Shown: positions 26,001-42,395, counted from the stretch's first letter. The stretch is DNA of 64,000 nt from Xylona heveae TC161 (GCF_001619985.1 NW_017264199.1:558001-622000), one strand, 5' to 3'. Numbers and translations: made by a program. The notes: a model not told the origin generated them from the sequence alone.

Positions 26001-26391
26001 CAACGTAGATGCCCAGAAAATTATTACAAAAGAAAAATTATTTCCTCGAATGAAAAGAACGCACGCTTTCAAAGACGAGTTGAAAATGCAGCGAAAAAAT
26101 AAAGCACGTCACGCAAACAAAGGGAATTCTTGAATCAGAGAAGACGCTACACGCTCGAGATGCTGAAACAACAAGAATTTTTCACAAACCGGTCACAGAC
26201 GACAACGTACTGTGCGGATCTGCTAAAAGATTCGAAGATGATTCTGGCGGGGAAAAAGCAATTATGCACCATGCGAAGGGGATGGGCGATGAAGAACATC
26301 GTCTACATCTCGGAAAGAACGGGTGCAGATAATCAGAAAATGAGATGGGGAATCAAATGAAAGTCGTGGGTCGAAGGAAGCCGTTAAAGCG
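23084..26391. other. Intergenic; no gene supported
   Basis: This 3.3-kb stretch has only short, non-matching open frames. The longest is 133 codons at 25,323-25,724 on the plus strand, with no motif or typical codon pattern. The left part is presumably the promoter of the RS-rich gene and the right part the 3' flank of sconB. No tandem repeat or RNA gene was recognised. Confidence 0.45.
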
Positions 26392-28675
26392 TTATGCCAA
26401 CACTCGCAGTCGGGGTCCGTCTAGCTCAGCTATGCCATCGGTGCATGCCGCCGTAATTGGTTCACCGACGCTGACAAGAGGTGCATTATCTGGACGAAAA
26501 CTATAGAGACGGACCTCTGAATCCTCGCCGCCAGTGCACATTCTCGAATCGCTAAGTCCTATGCAGGTGACAGGTCCGGCATGGCCCGCAAAAGTGCGCT
26601 CGCATTTACCAGTCCGGGCGTCCCAAATTTTGACTGTGCGGTCTTGTGCTCCAGAGACGACACGGAGGGTATCAGCAGCAAGAGCCCAGATGCCCTCGAC
26701 ATGGCCGAAGAAGGTTCGCAAGCACCGTCCCGAACTGACATCCCAAAGACGAATGTTGTTATCCAGGGCACCTGTCAGCATGTAGCGAGGCGGAGTTGGT
26801 CTGCCGTCATGGAAGACGGAGCTGTCTTCAAAGCAGAGAGGGGGCGAGCGCGAACGGCTGCGCTTGCCTGACTCATTCGCAGTATCACAGCCGCTATGGT
26901 TGCTGGCAGAATCATCGTGATCGTCACATTCAACATCCTCATCTTCAAACTCGAATTCGCGAGGCAATGGCAACACTTGTTGGACAGGTCCGACGTGGCC
27001 TTCAAAGACCTTGATGCAGCGCTTCGTGTCAAGGTCCCACAGGCGAATAGTGCAGTCATCAGAGGCAGAGAAGACTGTACGGCTCGCCGAATCGACCTTG
27101 ACAGAGTTGACCCAGTCAGTATGACCGCGAAGCAAAAACGTCGATTTGTCTTCAAAATTCCAAATCTTGATAGTCCTGTCCGCCGAGCCGGAGGCTAGCA
27201 ACTTGGAATCAAAGTGCAGAGTGATGATGGCGTCGCTGTGCCCCGTAATGGTCGAAAGACATTCGCCGGTGCGCCAGTTCCAGATCTTCAGGCTGCGATC
27301 GATGCTCCCGCTAATGAGCTTTGTGTCGTCGAACTGCAAGCAGCGAACACCAGACTCATGACCACGGAGCGTGCGAAGTTCCTTTCCAGTCTCAATGTCC
27401 CAGATCTTTATTGTACTGTCATAGGAGCCGGTCGCGAGGATGCTGTCGTCAAACTGTAGGCACATGACACCGTTCGTATGACCCTGGAAGATCTTGGTGG
27501 AGCAGCGACCATATTTCCAGTTTGTACCAACCTTGAACCGGTCCTTGTAGACCTCCTTCCATGGTCGGAAACGAGGGCGGAAATAGGAATCGTTCGTATC
27601 TGCTTTTGTTGTTTCTACGCAAGCCTTCTTATTGCTCAATAGTGGGTCAGGCTCATCCGATGGGCTGCTTCGTTTGCCATTGGCATTGAGGGCTCCTGTT
27701 GTCGCGCCCGGTCCATTCTCTACGACGATCGTGGGAGCGGTTTCAGCTAGAGGTGTGATATCAGGGGACCACTGGTTGAGGCCTCGTCCAGACGCTCGTA
27801 GTTGAATCTGCCGCTTCGATGCCCGTAATCTCTTGCGCTCCAAGAGTGGAAGACCCCAGCCGCATTTTGTACACTTGCGGTCAATGTGCTGTTCGCACAT
27901 CTTGTGCCATACGACATCGTCATCGGCCAAGATCCGCCATCTTCGGCTGACCTGGGCAGCTTTACATAGTGAGGTGGTGTCTAGGTAACAGAGAATCTTG
28001 AAAGAAATCTCTGGAGGAAGGGCGGAGATGAAGTCAATGCGAATGAGATCGCGAATGGAAGCGGAGATGAAGGAGAGTTGGGGGAAGCAGCATTGTGAGA
28101 GGATGCCGCGAAGCATGAGATTTCGTAGTTTTGAAGGTGCAGCGGAAAAGAGCGACCAGACATGGGCGATGCCCTGCTGATCGGCCATCGACAGCGTCTC
28201 GAGCTCCTAAAAGTTACATCATATCAGCACCAGTGTGAAAGAGTGGTCGGTTTGAAGAGAGGTTTGCTTGACTTACACGCTGTAGCTGCTCCATTGAGGG
28301 CTCGTCGGCTTGCCTTCGACACTTGATGTCTGGACGATGTCGATAGCAGTATTTGGTGTTTGTGTTTGTCTCTTTGTGCTTCTCTTCCGTGCCAAGCAAG
28401 CCCAGAGGTGCGTATTGTTCAGGAATATGTTTGGCCAGGAAAGGAGCAACGGTTTGGTCGCCAGCTCTGCGGGTAGTCGATAAGGACCGGATCGCAGACT
28501 GCTCTTCAGGATGGGCGTGCATCCCTGGCTTATCGCTTGTTTTTGGCTCCGCTGAAGCGTTTGGTTCGCGTTGCGCAATCGTTTGTAAAGGTAAAGGCGA
28601 ATCCAGAGAAAGCGATTGACTCAGTGATGGTCGAGATGGATCCGTCTCCTGGGGCGGACTGTGGGGAGGATCCAT
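26392..28675 (-). CDS. sconB: SconB/Met30-type F-box and WD40 protein (sulfur metabolite repression)
   Basis: Exons (complement) 28277..28675 and 26392..28206 give 737 residues, a little longer than the roughly 650-700 usual for fungal SconB. The N-terminal 170 residues are largely disordered, with [18 protein letters not shown] near the exon 1 end. The F-box is at about residues 190-235 ([18 protein letters not shown]), followed by the CTKCGWGLP segment typical of this group. Seven WD40 repeats then run from [17 protein letters not shown] to [16 protein letters not shown], with an acidic/serine insert between repeats 5 and 6. The protein is the substrate receptor of an SCF ubiquitin ligase that inactivates the bZIP activator of sulfur assimilation genes when sulfur is plentiful. 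The exon junction joins EQLQR to [10 protein letters not shown] in frame. Confidence 0.95.
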
Positions 28676-30251
28676 TATGATAGTTTCTCCTAGCGCTTCG
28701 GTCTCAGCGGTGACGTGCGAATGCGCAGCGGTTGCGATACTCTGATTATTATTGCTGATAGCGGATCATGTCAGAGTATGCGCAGGTTGGTTGGAGTGGG
28801 GCTGAACCGCAATAATTGCGAGTCGGCCACAACTGATACAAATTTGCCCAAGAATGGCTCAGTATTTTCAGTCCCAAAAATTAGAACGGTAAGTTTTAAT
28901 TGATAATCCTTCCGTTCTAGTGGTACTGCGCATAAATTTTGCTATTGTGCTCGTGCAATCACGACAATTCTCAGGACTTTTTGCCTGCCGTATCTGCCAA
29001 ACTGATGAGGCGACGAGGAACTGCAGTGTTTGGAGGCAAATGGGACACCGGGGTGGAGGCAAATCTAAACCAAATATGGTAATATAAGCGAGTTTAGCTT
29101 TTTGTAGATAGTACGCTTAACTATTTCTGGTCAGGATAGTGCCAGAGTGCTGATGGGATAATCATGCGTGCTAAGCACGCAATATGTATTATAGCACCTC
29201 TTCTTCCACCGCTGCTCTACTCGGTCTCACAGGGCTCTTCTTGGGCTGTGCACAACCAGGGTCTGAAGCAGAGAGACCGCTCCTCGCGCTCTCCTTGCTT
29301 ATGAATTAGCTGCTGATCTGTTCAATTCATTACCGTTGCTTACTCAATGCCATTCCCGGAAAACAACCCATCGATTAAACATCCAATGATTCCAAATTTT
29401 TAGTTCAGGGACAACCCTGGGACCCCGGATTCCAAACGCCCGGAATATTTTTGAATAGGGATAATCAACAATATACTCGAAACACGGGTGCTCAAAATTT
29501 ACTTGTCTGTGTGATGCTGACGCAGCTTTGTATCATCATGAGCTCTGGTATCGCAATTCTATGAACTAGTTTTGAATTTTTTTTTTTTTTTTTTTTTTCC
29601 CCCTCAATTCCGTCGAAAGGGGGAAAAGGGGTGAAAAGGAAGAAACGAGCACCAAGAAATGCCAGGTATAAATTGAAATTTCTCAAATTGTACATGTTTC
29701 TTCTCTAGCTCGATCAACATTGTCTTGTCAAGAATGACCTCGTTGATATCATCGATAAGTGGCTCGTCGACGGTCAGTGAGTACACAGAGTAACCTCCAC
29801 CTGCCCTTCTGCCTCGGTACTGCAGCAAAGTCCGGGGCCAATTTACCGTTATTCCGAGAAGTCTATAGACCTTTAAGGACCCTAGTTGCTTAATACATAA
29901 TGCCATATTGAAAGTAGATTATAGTCTCGCTACATAAGCCCGATAACGCCGATTGACGCCTGCTTGTCTGATAACGGCGAGAGCTCATGTGCTAAAGACA
30001 TCAAGCTCTACCAAGTTGCTCTTCTCAACTGAAGAACGCATTTTACATGCCGCCGAAAATCGTTGCTGAGACCCTTGCTATCAGTGATTATACTGCAGCC
30101 CATATAGATTTGAACTGAGCACCATGATGCCGTAATGTTATCGATAATAATTTTCGTCGATCCACTGTTTCCGTGAATTAGCTACACTTACGCTTAAAGT
30201 TATCGCCGAATCAGCTCCTGAGAACTGAACAGAAGATCACCCTTTGCAGCT
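28676..30251. other. Intergenic between divergent sconB and atg17
   Basis: This stretch holds the promoters of both genes. A 22-nt T-run followed by CCCCC lies at 29577-29603. No ORF here has a recognisable motif. The sequence near 29,160-29,280 is pyrimidine-rich but not repetitive. No RNA gene was recognised. Confidence 0.5.
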
Positions 30252-31855
30252 ATGGACTCAGCAGAACCACATACGAGCTCTCCAGGAGGGAGTGTAATGC
30301 ATGAGCAGAAATCGGAGACGCTCTTGGAGACATTAGTCTCTCATTTACTTGCTTCGAAACGATCACTATCGTCAATCAGTCACGTCTGGCGGGCAAACGA
30401 GATTGTCAATTCAGCGCGGGCATCACTGGAAGAAGGTGTAGTGCTGGGTGCACGCACTGGCTTTCTCCGGAGGGGTATAGATGATCAGATTGCCGTTCTG
30501 GCTCGGGTAAGAGCAACGGTCGAAGAGGTCGCTCGTGAAGGTCAAATGGAGTTCAAAGTAGGCCCATTACGAAGATTCAGCAAGTCTTGCCATGGACGCC
30601 TGACTAACGGTCAATCTAGGCCGTCCTACGAGACCTTGACGTTGCAGATGCCAATCTCCGGCAGACATTAGACCAGCTTCGATCAACCGCGGTCGAGGGG
30701 GCATTTCGACCAAAGGACGAAGAGCAGAAGTGTCTTCATGATTTTGTCGACGAAGAGGGTGTGGATGGTCTCATGTCTGCCCTTCGAGATCTTATCGACC
30801 AGACGAATGTATGGCCTACATCTACAAGTCTATCCACTTAGTCTGCTGACCTCGCTCAGGATTCCCAAACGGCGCTCGCAGAATCCAACCAGGCGTTTGA
30901 CGACGATATTGGCTCCCTTACGAATGCTCTTGCTACGAAGCTGTCCAACTCTACATCCCGCGATGGGCTCCATTCGCCCCTTCCTTCTCTCTTACACTCG
31001 CTAGAAGCTCATGCGCAGGAGGTCGCTGATCTACTTGAGTCCCTCGTTCGCCACTTCGATCTCTGTGTGACGGCAATTAAACACACCGAAGGAGGTGGGG
31101 CTGCAGCGCAAAGCATAACAGGTGACCTTCCGGCAGGCGTTGATGTAGACCGGGAATTGAACGATGCTCCACCGGAGCCCATCACCGATGAAGAACGTCA
31201 AGAAATGTTTGACGTTCTCCAAAAAGATGCGGCAGAGGTTGACGACGTGGTACTCGAAATTAGGGAGCGCCTTGCTGAGATGGAATCACAATACGAACTG
31301 GCTACTGGTCATGTGAACAGTCTGTCTAATGACTATGCCACTATGGTTTCAATATTCAAAGACATGGAAGAGGTGGGCACCCGTCTGCCCAAGTACGTAG
31401 TACAAAGCCGTGAGTATGTTACGATCTGGGATGAGCAAAAGCTATCTTTTGAGGAGCGCATGGAAGAACTGGACGGTCTTAAAGAATTCTACGAGGGGTT
31501 CCTTGGAGCATACGATGGGTTGATTATTGAGGCAGCCCGAAGGAAGAATGTACAATTGCGAATGGAGAAAGTTATACAGGAGGCGACAACCAAACTTGAT
31601 CGTCTATACAACGGTATATATACAAGGTCATTGATCGAGGGTGCACTAAGCTGATGTGGCGCAGAGGATATGGCAGAACGAGACGCCTTCCGCCAGGACC
31701 AAGGCGATTACTTGCCTGCAGACATCTGGCCGGGCCTTGTCAACCCACCCCGCCGTTATGAAATGGTATCAGTGGACGAGGACATGGAAGACCCTCCCGA
31801 TCTCCCCCGAAAAGTTGTAGAGCTGGCCTTACGTAAGGCTCAAACACGACTCTAA
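30252..31855 (+). CDS. atg17: Autophagy scaffold protein Atg17
   Basis: Exons 30252..30557, 30620..30808, 30860..31613 and 31665..31855 encode 479 residues, within the family range. The N-terminal segment LLASKRSLSSISHVWRANEI and the following ARTGFLRRGIDDQI are strongly characteristic of Eurotiomycete Atg17. The remainder is almost all helix and coiled coil (for example EIRERLAEMESQYELATGHV), as expected for this crescent-shaped dimer. Atg17 with Atg29 and Atg31 assembles the phagophore assembly site and recruits and activates Atg1/Atg13 on starvation. The three introns are 51-62 nt long. The gene converges on rio1, whose stop lies 321 bp downstream; that gap holds only 3' flanking sequence. 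Confidence 0.95.
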
Positions 31856-32176
31856 TCAGCACACGGTCAGCAAGTTGCGTCAAGACATCTTACGAAAGAA
31901 ATCAGTATCATAGGCAGCTCGTGTCAGGGCTCTCTTTGATCAACACTGGGCTTTCCAACCCGTCATGATCCCCTTTCATTTTCTCTTTATTTCAGCTAGG
32001 AGGCTTCGCGCAAGGGAAACCATCCTTAGCTTATATGAGGACATTTTGGTTTTCTTCATTCCGATAGGTAAGAATCTTCTTGGATATCTTTTGCATACCT
32101 GTACATGCTCTTGGAAGGAATATATATTTCTATGTGGGTATTTTAAGACACCGTAAGATCATTTCTAATATCTCCT

Positions 32177-33951
32177 TCATTTCTTGTGTCTGGTTGAGCC
32201 GTTGATCAGCTTCTTTTTAAGATGCTTCGGCATCTTATTTTTGCGTTGCTCTCGCTTCTCCTCCTTCACTTGTTTCTTATGTTCCTAGACTACAGTTAAC
32301 ACAGAGTTACTGGGAAATATATTAATGAAATCGCACATACCTTCTTCGTTTCCTTGTCTTCGAAGCGCTTGCCCCTTGGCCGCTGCTGGTCTTCAAATGA
32401 TTTCTCTCCTTCGTCGTCAACGCCCTCGGATGAAATCTGGCTAGAGACTTCATCATCATCACGTTCTTCTTCTTCGCCGTGGTCTTGGGCGATTTTGTCA
32501 GCGAGCAAGTCACGATAGACGAGATCATTTGCTCCACCCTTGCCGACCTTTTCGGCATCACGTTCAATGTCGTACACTTGCTCCAAGGTCTGCGGAATAT
32601 ATTGTTGTCGGAAAACCTCATTCTCAACCTCCTCTTCGGCCTCATCGGCCTCCCCACGGTCGGCGTACAATGTCTCCAAAGTTGCCTCCATGCCAGCCAC
32701 TTCGAGAGAGCCCTCGATGGCAGTGACGAAACCGAAAATGGTCTTTTCGGGAAGAGTATCAACGCCCTTGCGCTTGAAGAAGTCGCTGACATTTTTGATA
32801 TCCATTCGAAGAAATTCCAGACTTCGCGGGTGGTCGTGCTCCACACTTTGGCTGACATCGATCATCCAAAGCTTGTTCTTGTGGTACAACAAGTTGTACT
32901 CACTCAAATCTGCGTGCACGAGGTGACAACTCTGGTACATGATCCGCATATAGCCTAACAGCTGCAGGTAGAGGGCTTGCCAGCGGTCTTCTGCGTCCGG
33001 ACCATCAAACACGACATCTCGGAGACGAGGAGCAGGCCAACCCTTCTTGTCACCGAGGAAACCCATGACTAGAACATGAAGACGAAGGTGAATTGGTTCG
33101 GGGCAGGGAATGCCAGCAGCGTAAATACGCTTCAGGTTCCGCATTTCCTTCTCAGCCCACACCTTGACCATGGCCCGATTATTGCTCTTGTTATAACCGG
33201 ATCTGAAACGAAACTCTCCTGTCACATACTTGTCCCGGTCCTTGAATACCAATATTCTTGTCTTGTAAACCTTGATCGCTCGGTGCTGGGGAGCGGGTGG
33301 CTCATCCGCAGCCTCGTCGGTGTCTTCGGGCTCGTACACCGCGTGATAGACGTTGGCCTCCTTTCCAGTAGACAAACAGCCATTGATCTCGGAGACAATG
33401 TTGCGATTGATCATCTGCAGCAAGATCATCCGAGTGCGCGGGTCAAGCACCTGCTCAGACGTAGCGCGGTCGCTCTTGTCGCCGACCCGGCCGTCCTTGC
33501 TTGACAGACCAGCCTGACGGTCATTCAGCTTAATTTTTGCTGCATGTCGTGAAAGGGAAGATATTTGATCATCTACAGATGCAGACAGGTTGGCGGTAGG
33601 TCGTTGCGGGTTCGTCTTGGGGAGTTGAGATTTCGGAACATCTGGGTCATTGGCGGTTTCGTTAATTTTTCGTTGGCGGTTGTAAGATTTTGTGAAATCC
33701 GCCGGGTTTGATGAGACGAATTCTCCAGCATCCATATCCTCCTCGTCAAAGATATCATCATAATCTTCATCCTCTTCGTCTTCGCCATTGTCTAATAGAT
33801 GCGAGCTTCCATCGTCCTGGAGCCCGATTCCGCCTGCTTCCTCATTGTCTGGGTTTGTTGAAAGGTAACCCTTATTTGGTATATAGGTATGTGTCGGTTC
33901 CACGCCATTCACGAGGCTGGGATATTGGGGCTCCTCTGCTGGTTCGCCCAT
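32177..33951 (-). CDS. rio1: Atypical kinase/ATPase Rio1
   Basis: Exons (complement) 32341..33951 and 32177..32284 give 572 residues. An acidic, disordered N-terminus (about 1-160; DEDYDDIFDEEDMD) precedes the RIO domain. The domain shows the STGKEANVYHA nucleotide loop (about residue 194), the lysine in AIKVYKT (about 229), the catalytic HADLSEYNLL (about 346-355) and the metal-binding IDVSQSVEHDHP (about 364). The C-terminus is acidic and then basic (KKQVKEEKREQRKNKMPKHL), as in Rio1 orthologues; the last exon of 108 nt supplies this basic tail. Rio1 acts late in 40S ribosomal subunit maturation and its ATPase activity drives its release. An in-frame ATG 93 nt upstream exists, but the start at MGEPAEEP fits the family better. 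Confidence 0.95.
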
Positions 33952-34125
33952 GTTGGGTAGCCAATTCGAAATTTGGTATTTTTCCGAAAGGATGATTATT
34001 TTCAGCGACTCATCCCACTCTGTTTCAAAAATGAATCTCCGCAAAAAGCTTATCGGCGGAACATGCCGTCAGCACGTCGCGACCAGCCCTAAACAGGAAC
34101 TCTTAGGATCTCTTGACCCCAAACG

Positions 34126-34131
34126 ACGCGT
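34126..34131. promoter_or_regulatory. ACGCGT MluI cell-cycle box
   Basis: Perfect palindromic ACGCGT 220 bp upstream of the smc3 start codon and 175 bp upstream of rio1. It is a known MBF core motif; binding here is untested. Confidence 0.5.
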
Positions 34132-34164
34132 CGCTGCTGCTTAACGTTCCCCCCGATAAGTTTA

Positions 34165-34179
34165 TTTGACGCGCCAAAT
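34165..34179. promoter_or_regulatory. TTTGACGCGCCAAAT, E2F/MBF-like element
   Basis: Flanking TTTG and CAAA arms around an ACGCGCC core make an imperfect dyad. It lies 34 bp from the ACGCGT box, on the smc3 side. Paired sites of this kind are common in G1/S promoters. Confidence 0.5.
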
Positions 34180-34350
34180 CGGCGGTGCTTATTATTTCCA
34201 GTCTCCAACCTGATAGGGCGAATGGGTTCTGTTGAATCTGGAGTAATATAAAGGATTTTGATAATTGGATTTTGATCGCGCTGTGAGGGCGCTCGGAGCT
34301 GTGCTACACTTTTTCCCAAGCTTCGCCCTCGCACCGGCGGCACGGCAGCC

Positions 34351-38573
<4,223 letters not shown>

Positions 38574-39539
38574 CTTTTTCCCGCCGCAGGCGGGGGGGTT
38601 CTCCCGCCTTCCCGGAGGGGGGAGCGGAGCTGTCCCGGTGGTGGCTGGAAAGGGGGGGGTGAGGGCGGGGCGGGTGAGACGGGCTATATGCTCCGGGTGG
38701 GAAGGAAAGCGGGAAAGGGGAGGTTTCTCCTGTGAGAAAAAAGGCGATGGACGGGGAGGAAGGGAGTGTTTGCTCCCTGTGACAAGAAGGAAGAAATGTT
38801 TACATTGTACGGCATCGGCATCGGCATCGGCATCGGCATTACTATCCATCCTAGTTTGACGCAAAGGATAGGACAGGATAGGATATACGGCGTTAGGTCA
38901 GGGGCGTGTGTCTGGGAATTGTGTATTTGTTGTACTGTTGTACTGTTGTATTGTCTGTTTGTCGGCTCTATCTTTCTGTCGTATATTTATATCTACAGGT
39001 ATATCTATATCTAGCATTACCACATCCACATCTCATAGACATCTCATTAGTTTGCTATCAAAGATCTAACGGGTAAACGTTGGTAAGGTAGTAGTATGCT
39101 TCATTGAGTTACACTGTAGATTTTGCGTGTGCGTCGCTATGATAATGTATTGTACTACTTTGATATTGGCAGTCCTTTTGCAAGGATGTGATATGTAGAT
39201 GTAGTATAGGAAGTGAGATAGGATATGCAAAACATGAGAAGTGCAATGCAATGCAGTAGAAGGTAACGCAATACAGCCAATACAGTCAATGCAATTGGTC
39301 AAGTACCATCGCTCCAGCTTGACAGTCAACGCAGCCAATTTTCGACATCAACATCCCGCGAGAACATGATCCAGTTGCACTCAGCAGTAAAACTCAGATT
39401 CGAAACGAAACGGAACGAAATGAAATGAAATGAACGAAACGACACCCTAGACCCAATACCCAGCAAAATGCAATTCAACACCTTTTCAGCCCTTTCAATC
39501 GAACTCCCTACCACAGCAATCAGTGATCAAAGTAATCAA
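38574..39539. other. Spacer between convergent smc3 and the secreted-protein gene
   Basis: The DNA is G-rich right after the smc3 stop (38,581-38,700). It then holds a GGCATC hexamer repeat (38811-38840), TATATC-rich DNA near 38,970-39,010 and a CAATGCAATG/CAATACAG-like segment near 39,240-39,300. At 39,400-39,435 there are GAAAC/GAAAT pentamers. This is presumably the two 3' UTRs plus low-complexity DNA; no gene is supported. Confidence 0.5.
38811..38840 (+). repeat. GGCATC hexamer tandem repeat, five units
   Basis: Four exact GGCATC units are followed by GGCATT, 30 bp in all, downstream of smc3. It is non-coding here. Confidence 0.9.
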
Positions 39540-40097
39540 TTACGCCTTGACACGGTTATATTTAAACTCAAACGTCGTGCTGTGATTCAAATACTGATAA
39601 TTGCCATTCGGGTTGAAGGGATCCTGATACGTTTCCACATCGCTGCCGAGCCAGACGGTGCCCGCGTCGACCGTCTTGTTATTGTCATACGAGTGCACGA
39701 CGCTGAGATAGTAGCCCGCGCCGACGACCCACTGCAGGCCAAACGACAGCCCGGGGGCCTGGCACGGGGTGCCAAAGGCCGCGTAGGCAATGGTCGGCTG
39801 GATGGCCAGGCTGGCGAAACAGGCGACGTTGGAGATGTTGGTCACGGGCAGGTCGTGCTTGGGCGGGGACAGGTCGGTCACGTCGAAGGTGACGCGTGCT
39901 TCGATGCTGTGGGGCGAGCCGCTGTCGTAGAAGTTGGTGATGAGGAATTTGTGGTGCTGGTCGGCCTGGCCGTCCTGGCCGTCCTGGCCGCGTTGGATGA
40001 GGCCTGTATTTGCGGCAGCGACAGGGGCAGGAGAGGCAAGTGTTGATGTAGTGAGTGTGGTGAGGAGAAGCGTAATGGTTGAGAGTAGGAGTTTCAT
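39540..40097 (-). CDS. Small secreted protein, function unknown
   Basis: One exon of 185 residues. The N-terminus MKLLLSTITLLLTTLTTSTLA is a clear signal peptide, with likely cleavage after LAS (about residue 22). A short DGQDGQADQ repeat follows. The mature part is beta-rich (HKFLITNFYDSG, ARVTFDVTD) with only two cysteines (VACFASL and GTPCQAP), which could form one disulfide. Three potential N-glycosylation sites are visible (NISN, NNKT, NHST). The layout resembles the many 150-200-residue secreted proteins of filamentous fungi with a beta-sandwich fold, some of which are effector- or allergen-like. I cannot assign it to a named family, and no function is proposed. The start is the only ATG that gives a signal peptide. 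Confidence 0.75.
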   Translation of the reverse strand: MKLLLSTITLLLTTLTTSTLASPAPVAAANTGLIQRGQDGQDGQADQHHKFLITNFYDSGSPHSIEARVTFDVTDLSPPKHDLPVTNISNVACFASLAIQPTIAYAAFGTPCQAPGLSFGLQWVVGAGYYLSVVHSYDNNKTVDAGTVWLGSDVETYQDPFNPNGNYQYLNHSTTFEFKYNRVKA

Positions 40098-41428
40098 TTT
40101 GGGCTAATGTTATGCTTGCTTGGCTGATTGACCGATTGACCGCTCAGATCAGATGTTTCGATGTTGGACGCTTGAAGGGATATATCACACTGAGATAGTA
40201 GTGTTTTGTAAATAAGTGTACGGAATAGTCAAGTCAGTCGTCAGTCGTCAGTGCAAAGAGGGATAAACTGAACGAATGAAAGAAAGAGAGCGAGAAAAAA
40301 ACGGTAACATATGCAGAAATATATACAAAATAAATGCGTTAGTTAAAAAAAAAAAAAAAAGAACAATGTACGAGCGGATATGTTAGCAGTTACTCAGATG
40401 TGAGGCTGAGAGCTGAAATGCTGAAATGCTGAGGTCTTCGTATTAGTCCGCGTCACGAGGTCGACGACGTCGCTTTTTTCTCGTATTCAGCGACATATAC
40501 CGTACAGTACGTACATTATCTTACTGTGCTTAGGTTAAGCTGCTGCTGTTAGTTGGCTTAGCGACGAATAAAAACGAGCGCATTCCGGTCTGAGCCTTGA
40601 AAGGTTCTGTGCTGGTTGTCTGTCGTTTATAAATATCGTGTAAGGTGTAGGATCATCGGGGATCTGCCTTTGTTCGGATGGCGGGGTTTGTAGTGCTGAG
40701 CTTAGATGCCATATCTTCAGCTCGTGGTGCAAAGTTAGGTCAGTAGAATGTCTTTATATTTTGTTTTGATAGTTTTATTCCTATTCTTATTCTTATTTAA
40801 GAAGCGGCGGAGTAGCTTAGTTGCTGAATGCTTTTGCTGTCTGATGAGTGGAGTTGGGCAGAGTCGTATTTGTCACGGGAGAGACAGAATGTTGGTGAGT
40901 GTGGGTATCAGTTAAAAAAAGTACAACGGTATATGACAACGACGTCATTCGACTCCGCTTGACAGCAGTCACATAATCCTTCTACACTCAGGCACTGTAT
41001 TTGCTCACGTACAGTATTACATGAATTGTTCAGCAAACGATATATTCTTTATAAAATTGTTTAGTATATTTCCTGTGTTTAATTTGCGTTTATCTACCGT
41101 AATCTCCACCTGTCAGCGTCAAATGTCAGTAGACTACTGTACCAAGGTTCTGTCCGCCAGACCACCTCCAAGCGGATAGCGGTGCAATTTTATTCCGTGG
41201 CGTTCAGTGCCACAATCTAAATCCATAACATCTTGATAGAAATGGAATTGTTGGGAGGTCAAAGAAGTGTATGCAATGAAATCATCGGACATTAGACATG
41301 ATAGTACTACAGACCAAGCAAGAAATGACTGTATAAAAACAATATTATTGTCAAGTCATATTGATGCCCGATATGCCTATCCTTTGCCACTCCTCCCCTC
41401 TTTTTCTGTTATTATGTCATTATGTCAT

Positions 41429-41551
41429 TACTTACAACGAGCCCATTATATTATATTTTTCTTTTATTACTTACAACGAGTCTATTATGTTATTTCTTTT
41501 TGTTACTTACGATGAGCCTATTATGTTATCATGTTATTTTTTATTACTTAC
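41429..41551 (+). repeat. Imperfect tandem repeat of about 36-41 bp, three and a half units
   Basis: Units begin with TACTTACAACGAG or a variant at 41429, 41468 and 41504, and a partial unit TACTTAC begins at 41545. Each continues into a (C/T)(C/T)ATTATGTTAT-like T-rich end. Spacing is 39, 36 and 41 bp. Confidence 0.85.
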
Positions 41552-42366
41552 AGAACCTACCAGGCCACCATTATTAATCAAGCAACATCCCTCCACAATA
41601 TCATTTGAGCATAGACCCAGTCACCCACGAGTACTTTGTACTCTGTATGCATTCTAACATCATACCACCCCTTAAACGTTCAACATATACGAGCACCTAG
41701 TAGGAAGGATAGCACCATGCTCTTTTAAATGTAACTGAGGGATGAGCAAATAAGCAGATCCCTTCCCAAAAAATAAACATTTGACAGACGTTCCTGTACT
41801 TTGTACCTACTGCAGATTTTCTCATCACACGTTTCACATGCAAGTAAACTCAACTCTCCCCTCGTATGCAATAAATGCAGATCAGCAATCTCCTCTCCTG
41901 TCCCATGCCCTCCTGCCCTTGCCCTGCATGCCCAAATGCGTAGAAGTACGATGCCTTTCTTCTCGACCTTCTCGAAACTTGCCGAGCACTGCCTGACTAA
42001 CTGCGCAATGAGCAATGAGCGATATGCACCCTTGCACCATCTGCACACTCGCACACCCGCACTAGAAATAAGGGTCCAAGTTGCCGATCGTTTTGACCTA
42101 CCAGATGCCAGAATTAATCCCCATCAGGGTACTTTGTACTTTGTATGAAACTACCTAAGGTATCTTACCTACCTTATATGTTGTCATATCATCGCGATCT
42201 ACGATCCTCACTCCTCACTCTTTCCCTTCTGCTTATTCTTCTTCTTTTGCTAGACTCTAGTGTACCGTGTTATCATATGCTTGTACGCGTTTCATCGGCA
42301 GCTAAAAGCTCGGCATTCGGAAATCGGAACTTCACTTACCGTATCATAACAATTCACTATCTTCGC

Positions 42367-42395
42367 TATCCATCCATCCATCCATCAATCGATCA
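42367..42395 (+). repeat. CATC tetranucleotide repeat
   Basis: Four CATC units, flanked by TATC, AATC and GATC, form about 28 bp of tetranucleotide repeat. Confidence 0.85.

Larger units (their letters stand above)
33952..34350. promoter_or_regulatory. Shared divergent promoter of rio1 and smc3 with MCB/E2F-like sites
   Basis: The 399 bp between the two start codons contain ACGCGT at 34126-34131, a perfect MluI cell-cycle box, and TTTGACGCGCCAAAT at 34165-34179, an E2F/MBF-like element with near dyad symmetry. In yeasts such sites bind MBF and drive G1/S expression, and SMC3 is a classical S-phase-induced gene. Use here is inferred from motif and position. Confidence 0.55.

Noticed and set aside
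29577-29603. T22 run followed by CCCCC, considered as the poly(A) end of a retroposed element
   Set aside because: No target-site duplication and no recognisable element body beside it. Similar runs occur in introns elsewhere in the window.
33951-34044. Upstream in-frame ATG of rio1 giving a 31-residue extension
   Set aside because: The extension reaches into the shared promoter and does not resemble Rio1 N-termini. The MGEPAEEP start is preferred.
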